Position numbers and translations under genes: made by a program
Notes under the pieces: generated by a model
Databases searched by the model: none
The model's input: only the letters and a program-made list of their open reading frames with translations
What the model was told of the DNA's origin: nothing
Source of the DNA: Staphylotrichum longicolle
Taxonomy: Eukaryota > Ascomycota > Sordariomycetes > Sordariales > Chaetomiaceae
Length of the DNA: 64,000 nucleotides
Assembly (NCBI GenBank): GCA_019096155.1
Contig: JAHCVI010000004.1
Span: 1,488,001-1,552,000 of the forward strand
Reading direction: 5' to 3'
Shown: piece after piece, positions 57,118 through 64,000 of the stretch
How the letters are laid out: each line of letters opens with the position of its first letter
Position numbering within the stretch: the stretch's first letter is position 1

Positions 57118-58706
57118 ATGACGGCCGAAGAAGCTGTGCCGGCGCCTCCTCCGTCCAAGGAGAAGGACGTGGGCATGATGAACCAGAGCATGTTTCTCGC
57201 CCTGCTCCCCAAAGTTCCGCTCATGCTGCGCGTAGCTCTCTTGCATATGCTCCGCCTCTCGCAGCAGTCAAAGTACCTCGATTTGCGGACCGAACTCATC
57301 ATCGCCGTGATACGCTCTTTCACCGACCCGTCCAACCCCCAGAGCATCACGGCGACACAAAAGATGGCGGGCAAGGCGCCGAAACTCAAGGGCAAGATCT
57401 GGGTCAGCACCTACACATGCCCGCCTCCCCCGGCCGGCGAGACCGGTCTGCAGGATGCCATCGCCAAGGCGATCGACGGGCTGCGGAACCCCAAGGTGCC
57501 CCCGCCCGTGTATGAGATGCCCGACCCGGCACCCATCGATGGCGAGTGGACGGGGTACCGCGCCGATGCCACGTCCGACTCCCGGCTGCCCGGCGTGTCG
57601 CAGAAGGAGCTCTACGCAGAGATGATGAAGGAGGTCAAGAGTCCAGTCACCATCCTCTACTTCCACGGCGGCGCCTACTACATGCTGGACCCGGCCACGC
57701 ACCGCCCAACCACCAAAAAGCTGGCCAAGCTCACCGGCGGACGCGTGTACTCGGTCCGGTACCGCCTCGCACCCCAGCACCCCTTCCCCGCAGCCCTGAT
57801 GGACGCCCTGATGTCTTACCTCGCCCTCCTCTACCCGCCCGAGGGCGCCTTCCACGAGCCCGTCCGGCCAGAGCACATCGTTTTCGCCGGCGACAGGTAC
57901 CTTTCCCTCCCGTCCAGCCCGATACCACTCACAGTTCCAGCTAACCACCCCTTTCCTGCACAATAGCGCCGGCGGCAACCTCTCCCTCGCCCTCCTCCAA
58001 CTCCTCCTCCACCTCCACCGCCACCCCCATCCCATCACCTTCCACAATACCACCGTCCCCTCGATTCCCCTCCCCGCGGGCGTCGCCGCCAACTCCCCCT
58101 GGCTCGACATCACGCACTCGTCGCCCTCGTGCACCGCCAACGCCGCCTTCGACTACCTGCCCACGCTGCCGCAGCAGCTCGCCGCCGAGAGCAGGCGGCC
58201 GCCCTGCGCGGCCTGGCCGGCGGACCCGCCGCGCAAGCACCTCTACGCGCCCGACTCCCTGCTGGCGCACCCGCTCGTCAGCCCCGTGCTCGCGCGCTCC
58301 TGGGCGGGCGCCCCGCCCGTGTACGTGTGCACGGGCTGGGAGCTGCTGGCGGACGAGGATAAGTTCGTGGCGCACAAGATGTGGCGCGAGGGGGTGCGCG
58401 TCGTGTTTGAGGAGTACGAGCGATGCCGCACTGCTTCGGCCTGCTTTCCCGCAGCTGCGGAGGGCGGCGGTGCCTGGAGGGGTGGGCGGGGTTTGTCAAG
58501 GCGGTGGTGGAGGGGGGGCCGGACGCCGCGGTGGCGGCGGGCGGGAGGAGGCGGGAGGCAGGTTTGTGATGGTGAAGGCGAGGAGTCTGGAGGAGGTGGT
58601 GCTGGAACCGGGGGAGGTGTGGAAGGAAGGGGAGGAGGTGGTGGAGGAGGGTCTGGAAGAGGGTGAGGGAGCGGGGGGTGGAGGGGGAGGGGTTGCGAAG
58701 TTGTAG
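57118..58706 (+). CDS. HSL-type alpha/beta hydrolase (esterase/deacetylase-like), 3' part with two apparent frameshifts
   Basis: Exon 1 (57118-57896) and exon 2 (57967-58706; intron GTACCT...CAATAG, 70 nt) encode about 506 residues of the alpha/beta-hydrolase fold-3 group. The oxyanion motif is seen as ILYFHGGAYYML near residue 178. Splicing rebuilds the nucleophile elbow GDSAGGN near residue 260. VRYRLAPQHPFPAAL is a further hallmark, and a late segment AMPHCFGL should carry the catalytic His. That His is reached only if a base is restored near 58418-58423 (GAGCGATG, where GAGGCGATG is expected). A second shift is needed in the G-rich stretch 58530-58565 to reach the tail FVMVKARSLEEV. The coding length is two short of a multiple of three. 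The substrate is unknown; yeast Say1 (sterol deacetylase) is one relative with similar motifs. Confidence 0.78.
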
Positions 58707-59112
58707 GTTTTGGATAAGTCTTGGTCTTGAGTGGAAGTGAGAAGTTGAGGATGGGGGACAGAGGTGGGTAAGGTAGGTACTTAGTAGAGATAGAGTGTGG
58801 ATACGCTGTCAGTTAGATAATACCCGGTATGAATTATTTACTTATGTATCTTGATTCATCGAGATCATTCAGTCCATTTCATCAATACGCTCGTTGAGAT
58901 AATGAGTGCGCCAGTGTGTGAGTGAGAGTGAGTGAGTTAGTACGCCAAGTCGGGTGCTGTGAGTGAACGGACCCACATCAAAAATCCCATCCCGTCCTTC
59001 ACAACCGCGGTCTCGTCTCACTGAACATCAAAACCACAACACAAGTCACCTACAACGAAATGTAAAACTATCAAAAAATATCACCAAAAATAGGCAACAA
59101 AATCCCCCAAAA
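58707..59112. other. Intergenic region, hydrolase to FAD protein
   Basis: This 406-base AT-richer region has no gene. An upstream in-frame extension of the next gene (from 58963) is treated as leader because the ATG at 59113 is the first that precedes protein-like sequence. Confidence 0.5.
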
Positions 59113-60618
59113 ATGGAGCGCCACAAAGCAACAGTCTCGGCCCTCGCGGCCTCGGTGCGCGCCCTCTTCGCGACGCGCACCCCCTACCGCATCTTCCACG
59201 GCAGCACCAACTCGACCCGCCCGCGGCCCTCGGCCTCCCACAAGACCCTCGACATCTCGGCCCTGCGCCACGTCCTCGCCGTCGACCCGGCCCGCCGCGT
59301 CGCCCTCGTCGAGCCCAACGTGCCCATGGACCGCCTCGTCGAGGCCACCCTCCCGCACGGCCTCGTCCCGCCCGTCGTCATGGAGTTCCCCGGCATCACC
59401 GCGGGGGGCGGCTACGCGGGCACCGCCGGCGAGAGCAGCAGCTTTCGCCACGGGTTCTTTGACGAGACGGTGAATCGCGTCGAGATGGTGCTGGCGGACG
59501 GGGAGGTCGTCGAGGTGACGCCCGACGGGGAGAGGGCGGATCTGTTTCGCGGCGCGGCGGGCGCCGTGGGGACGCTGGGGCTGACGACCATGTTGGAGGT
59601 GAGGCTGATGGAGGCGCGCAAGTTTGTGAAGACGCGGTATCGGCGGACGAGGAGCGTGGCGGAGGCGGTGGAGATGGTGAGGGAGGAGGTGAGGAAGGGG
59701 AATGACTATGTGGATGGAATCTTGTTTTCCAAGGACCATGGCGTGGTGGTGACCGGGGAGCTGACGGACGAGCTGCCGGCCCAGGGCGGGGTGGTGCAGA
59801 CGTTCAGTGGGCCGTGGGATCCGTGGTTCTACCTCCATGCGCAGGACAAGACGGCGCAGGTCAAGGGGGAGGAGGTGCCCGTCGAGTACATCCCGCTGGC
59901 CGAGTACCTGTTCCGGTACGACCGCGGTGGGTTCTGGGTCGGCAAGGCGGCGTTTGACTACTTCAAGTTTGTGCCCTTCTCAAAGTTCTTCCGCTGGTTC
60001 CTCGACGATTTCCTGCACACGCGCATGATGTACCGCGCGCTGCACGGGTCGGGAGAGAGCGCGCGGTTTATTGTGCAGGACATCGCCATGCCGTTTGAGA
60101 CGACCGAGAAGTTTGTCGACTACACCTCGTCCGAGCTCGGCATCTGGCCGCTCTGGCTCTGCCCGCTCAAGAGGCGCGGTCCGCCCACGTTTCACCCGTT
60201 TACCACCCTGCCGGAGGGCGTCGAGAAGAAGGAGGACGACATGATGCTCAACGTTGGCGTCTGGGGCTGGGGTCCCTCGAAGCCGGCCGAGTTCGTCAAG
60301 AAGAACCGCGAGCTCGAGAACAAGGTGCGCGAGCTGGGCGGCATGAAGTGGCTGTACGCGCACACGTACTACCCGCAGGACGAGTTCTGGCCCATGTACG
60401 GCGGCCGCGGGTGGTACGACCAGCTGCGGGAGAAGTACAACGCCGGCACGCTTCCGAGTGTCTGGGATAAGGTCCATGTCGACCCAAAGGCGGCCGGCGC
60501 GAAGAAGCGGCATTGGCTCAAGAGGCAGTGGCCGCTGGGCGGGTTTTACGGAATCTACAAGAGCATCCAGAGCAAGGACTACATGCTGCATCGGCATGCG
60601 AAGTGGAAGGGGCAGTGA
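59113..60618 (+). CDS. DHCR24/Diminuto-like FAD-linked oxidoreductase
   Basis: This intronless gene encodes 501 residues. The FAD-binding (PCMH) domain is visible in ITAGGGYAGTAGESSSFRHG and in AGAVGTLGLTTMLEVRLMEA, the same order as in delta(24)-sterol reductases. The C-terminal half has FRYDRGGFWVGKAAFDYFK, IVQDIAMPFETTEKFVDYT and GIWPLWLCPLKRRGPPTFH, also as in DHCR24/Diminuto. MYGGRGWYDQLREKYN lies near the end. The N-terminal membrane anchor of animal and plant DHCR24 is not visible. Fungi normally make ergosterol with the unrelated ERG4 and ERG24 enzymes, so the substrate here is uncertain. The gene sits between the hydrolase and the HeLo-pseudokinase gene. Confidence 0.85.
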   Translation: MERHKATVSALAASVRALFATRTPYRIFHGSTNSTRPRPSASHKTLDISALRHVLAVDPARRVALVEPNVPMDRLVEATLPHGLVPPVVMEFPGITAGGGYAGTAGESSSFRHGFFDETVNRVEMVLADGEVVEVTPDGERADLFRGAAGAVGTLGLTTMLEVRLMEARKFVKTRYRRTRSVAEAVEMVREEVRKGNDYVDGILFSKDHGVVVTGELTDELPAQGGVVQTFSGPWDPWFYLHAQDKTAQVKGEEVPVEYIPLAEYLFRYDRGGFWVGKAAFDYFKFVPFSKFFRWFLDDFLHTRMMYRALHGSGESARFIVQDIAMPFETTEKFVDYTSSELGIWPLWLCPLKRRGPPTFHPFTTLPEGVEKKEDDMMLNVGVWGWGPSKPAEFVKKNRELENKVRELGGMKWLYAHTYYPQDEFWPMYGGRGWYDQLREKYNAGTLPSVWDKVHVDPKAAGAKKRHWLKRQWPLGGFYGIYKSIQSKDYMLHRHAKWKGQ

Positions 60619-60938
60619 TACCCTGGTGTGTCTGGATAGAGGTGGGTTAGACTGAAGGATAGACTGTACTAAATCCTGTATAAAGTAAAGATAGAGCGTG
60701 TGTTGGTTGTAAACGGAAAGACAAGAGACAGCGTGCTTTGGACAAGGCAATTGCGCTTCACTCTTCTTTATCCTCGACAAGGTTTAATGTACTGAGCAGG
60801 CAGCATTTGCACTCTCTAACGACAAGGCGCAGGCGCAGGCCACAGCTTCAAATGATATGGTTGTCTGTGCACTGGGAGACGGTTCTTTCTGGTATAGCAA
60901 CTCGAAGGTGTGGACGGGGGCTTCTCAGAGACGAAACA
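60619..60938. other. Convergent 3' region
   Basis: This 320-base region holds the 3' ends of two converging genes. Nothing else is visible. Confidence 0.5.
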
Positions 60939-63027
60939 TCAAATGTGAACAGCGTGCAGCTGCTCAACCACATGCTCGGTGAAGGCCTCCTGCAACGAGA
61001 TGCCCACGTCCGAGTCGTTCGTCTGCTCCGCGCGCTCCTCCACGCCAAACCCCTTCTCGCCGTGAGCCCAGAGACACCTCTCCACCACCTTCCAGTACCT
61101 ATCCCCGACGATATTGCGCAGCTCCTTGAGCGGATTCGGCCTCCCCGCTGCCTCAAAAGGCGGCACTTCAGACGGCGCCGTCGTCCTGATCTCCAGCAGC
61201 CAGTCCCGCACCAGCTTCGACTCCTCCAGCGGGACCTTCGGCACCATGGCATCCTCATTGTTGCTGCTCTTCGCCTTCTCCCCGAGGTGCATCACCCTGT
61301 GCAGCTTCTCCCAGTGCGCAATCTCCAACAGCACCAGACCCAGACTGTACAGGTCATACGTCTTCTTCGAGTTCCGCTCCGTCGGCCGCTGCCGCTGGAT
61401 CCCGGGCCAGCGGTACAGATCCCAGACGATATCCACGTCCCTCGCCGTGGTGAGCGTGCCATCGGGGCGAGAAAACTCAAACCCGGACAGGACGGGCTTC
61501 TCGGGGTCGTAGCCGAGCCCTTGCTTCCTGCCGCCGTTTTCCTCGTCGTCGTGGTCCCCGGCCAAGTGGAACACGACATTGTCGCTAAAGATGCCCTTGT
61601 GCAGCCAGTTCACGGCGTGCAGGTCCAGCACCGTCCCGCACAGCGCGGCGGCCATGGCGACGCGCTGCGACAGGCTCGGCTTGCGGCGCGCGTCGCCGAG
61701 CATCTCGTGCAGCGAGACGACGCGCGTGTCGTAGTCGCTGCCCTCGGGCATCTTGAAAATCCAGCCGTAGCGGTCGGCGCCCGAGACGTCGCGGTCGTCG
61801 AAGAAGCCGACGCACTCGGGCGCGCGGAGCGGGGCCGGCTTGGGCAGGCGGAGCATCTCGGCCAGGGCCACGGTGCGGAGGGCGGATTCCTTGTCCCTGG
61901 GCGAGTTGGGGGGGGCGTCACCTATGGACTTCCACTCGATCCACACGGGGATGTCGCCCTCGGGAGAGGGAGTGGCGAGGATGCCGCGCGGCCGGGGCAG
62001 GATCTCGGGGGTGTCGGCGGCGGGCTCGTTCCATTCGAAGGCTTCGCTGAGGTCGGCGTCGGTGTACTTGCGCACCGTGATGCCCAGATCAGAAAGGGTG
62101 CTCCAGACGTCAAGGGTGCTGTCCCGCTTCAGTTGGGAAAGGATGGTTTCGGAGGTGCGGCTGATCTTTTTGAGTTGGATGAGGTCTTGGAGGGTCTTGT
62201 CGTTGAGGTGGGCTTCCTGTTCCTTGCGGGTGCCTGCTGACGTGGATATCAGGCTTGTGACCGCATCCAGCATGTCCTTCAGATCTTGGACGTTGTTCCT
62301 GGTCAGGATCATCTCCCTGTATGTCTTGGCCGTGATGCCGTCAATCTGCTGCTGACGGTAGTTCCTCATGAGCTCATGGAGACGCTCCGTCAGGGTGTGG
62401 AGATCCTTCAACAGTGCCTCGAAAGCCTCCTTGTCAATGGCTACCCATCGTACTCGGGCCGGGTGGGTGACGATGTCTTTGGTGTGGCGGCCGGTCTTTT
62501 CGAAGAAGTCCCGGATATGGTTGGTTCCGCGAAGATGCCTGCGCTCCTTCTTCTTCTCCTCGTAGGATACTGCCAAGTTTGAGACCTTTTTGAGCACATC
62601 GATGTCGGTCGGCTGCTCCTCGGTCTTCTTCTCATCCACCTCCTCGCCATCGACGGGAGACTGGGGCAGCTCGTTGCCGTAGCGGGCGTTGAGGTCCCTG
62701 AACTCGGAAAGAAGCCACTGGATGCGGGCGACAATGGCAACAAGCTCGATGCCATCGGCTCCCAGAGTGGTGCCGAGACTGGAACCTTCTGGGACATCAA
62801 CCAAGCCGGCTGCCTTGCCCCAGGCGAGGACACGGTTGTATTCGATGATGAGCTGCAGCCTGTATTGTTCGTATTCCCTTGGCATGTCAACCAAGGCGGT
62901 GATGAATTTGAAAACTAGCCGCGGTTAGAAGTCACGGCCGGCCTCACAGGTGTTGGTTGACTTCACTCCGGACAGCGCTGTCAAAGACGTCCCATGTTAG
63001 GGAGATGACTCCAGATGCAACCTCCAT
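60939..63027 (-). CDS. HeLo-domain protein with C-terminal pseudokinase-like domain
   Basis: Two exons (63027-62967 and 62914-60939; intron GTGAAG...GGCTAG, 52 nt) encode 678 residues. The N terminus MEVASGVISLTWDVFDSAV is hydrophobic and leads into FKFITALVDMPREYEQYR and LIIEYNRVLAWGKAAGL, the HeLo pattern seen in HET-S. Members of that family form membrane-disrupting helical bundles in fungal cell death. HeLo plus helices run to about residue 250. From about residue 325 a kinase-like domain appears: WIEWKS near 349, LHKGIFSDNVVF near 458 in place of the HRD-catalytic loop (the Asp is replaced), GFEFSR near 498 in place of DFG, and TYDLYSLGLVLLEIAHW near 540. It therefore looks catalytically dead. 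This matches fungal HeLo-DUF7580-type proteins. Its role in incompatibility or defence is inferred. Confidence 0.82.
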
Positions 63028-64000
63028 TTTGCGCTGAGAGGGTGAAAGATTTCCTGATCGAACCAAAGTGAGTCGAGGAGTCAAGGTGGAAAAATATCGG
63101 AGAAGAGGCAAGCGAAGGTGGACAGATCACAAAAATGAGCCGGGAGAGGAGGCAGCCGAGTGAAACAAAAAAGAAGAGAGTTTGAAGAAAGATACACAGT
63201 TGTTGTGAGGTTGTAATGTCTACCTCGAAACCACTCACCCCGCTCACTAACGTCAACTCCAACTCGGTCACTTCTTATCCAGCCTTGCCAGCCCCCAGAC
63301 AGACCTGGTTCGGGGGAAAAAACAATGCAGAAATGCTGAGCTTCAAATCACCCAGTCGAGCTGTGGTGCCTAGCCCAGTAAACTCGACCGCCGTGAGTCA
63401 CTGTGAGCCTGATTGGAGTGGGGGTTGAGGTTCGCCATGGTGAAGACGAGAGCCCACGGGTTAGGCATCGCCCCGTCTAGCTTGCATGCAAGTGGTCCAA
63501 GTGGTCAACTCCGACAACCGTGCATGAGGTGAGGCATTCGCGATTGGGGACTGGCCCCAGGTTGGGACTTTTGTAGCAGCGTGGCAGTGGAACATAACGA
63601 TGGGTCCATTTCTAAGCCTTGTCAATCTGGTGTGGTTGTCTTGGATCATGAGCCCTTGTGAACCCAACAATGTCCAGCTGTGGCGATCTGCTTCTCACAG
63701 CTTCTGTCCGGCTTGCATCGGTGAAGCTTCTCAACAAATGTTGCATGGGTTTGGAAGCCCAAACCAAGAGCAACCACGTGCTGAAGCCTCCGACGAAGTG
63801 GCTGAGGCGAGGCGGATTTGGCAGCCAAACAGCGACTGTGGGGGCCCGATGATAGGCTCAGCAGGCACAAAGCAGCGCCCAACGTCATTTTTTATAGCAG
63901 GGCTGTCACGCCCCGGCTTGCCAGAGACTCTGTTCAGCGCCCATTTTCACTCACCGAGATTTCTCGATTCCTCAAACTTGCCACTGGCAGCACAGTCACT
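63028..64000. other. Upstream region of the HeLo gene to the window edge
   Basis: No supported gene is visible in these 973 bases. The left part is the presumed leader and promoter of the HeLo gene. Open frames near 63216-63428 and 63646-63888 have no supporting features. Confidence 0.45.

Noticed and set aside
60738..62240. 500-codon plus-strand open frame
   Set aside because: It is antisense to the HeLo-pseudokinase gene, which has coherent domains and a proper intron.
1..64000. tRNA or rRNA genes, CRISPR arrays, transposon termini, secondary-metabolite cluster
   Set aside because: I looked for B-box-like tRNA motifs, repeated spacer patterns, terminal repeats and core biosynthetic enzymes and found nothing convincing by eye. 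A tRNAscan or Infernal run would be decisive for RNA genes.

Overview
The window is nuclear DNA from a filamentous ascomycete, most likely Sordariomycetes and probably Sordariales (Chaetomiaceae-like). The evidence is short introns (about 50-110 nt) with fungal donors and branch points, GC-rich third codon positions, and genes known from Pezizomycotina such as creC, creD, a fungal-type MED13 and a HeLo-domain protein. The species assignment is inference. I resolved 23 protein-coding genes. I saw no rRNA, tRNA, CRISPR array or intact transposon.

Layout. 0.3-5.3 kb: an ataxin-10/CTR86 orthologue (-) and methylthioadenosine phosphorylase (+). 5.7-14.2 kb: Mediator subunit MED13 (-), the ribosome-biogenesis WD40 protein ENP2/NOL10 (+) and a small membrane protein (-). 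14.2-21.9 kb: a long gap, a large unrecognised coiled-coil protein (+) and mitochondrial ribosomal protein bL33m (-). 23.9-32.5 kb: alanine aminotransferase (+), proteasome subunit RPN7 (-), cap methyltransferase ABD1 (+) and mitochondrial Rho GTPase GEM1 (-). 33.7-41.6 kb: two carbon-catabolite-repression genes side by side on the same strand, creC (WD40 partner of the CreB deubiquitinase) and creD (arrestin adaptor of a HECT ubiquitin ligase). 43.2-50.5 kb: SLM1-like PH protein, CCDC174-like nuclear protein, a small membrane protein, homoserine dehydrogenase and TRM8. 52.0-56.2 kb: NDC80 (-) and PEX14 (+). 57.1-63.0 kb: an HSL-type alpha/beta hydrolase, a DHCR24/Diminuto-like FAD protein, and a HeLo-domain protein with a degenerate kinase domain, an MLKL-like architecture.

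Most genes are housekeeping and stand alone. The functional groupings worth attention are the creC-creD neighbourhood and the hydrolase / sterol-reductase-like / HeLo-pseudokinase trio at the right end.

One feature runs through the whole window. MED13, ENP2, the 14-kb membrane protein, the coiled-coil gene, creC (twice) and the hydrolase (twice) each contain a place where a conserved or protein-like frame jumps by one base with no usable intron. Nearly all of these jumps look like a single missing base. In every case the exon lengths become divisible by three when the missing base is counted. This pattern points to indel errors in a draft assembly more than to real gene decay, so those gene models should be read with that in mind.
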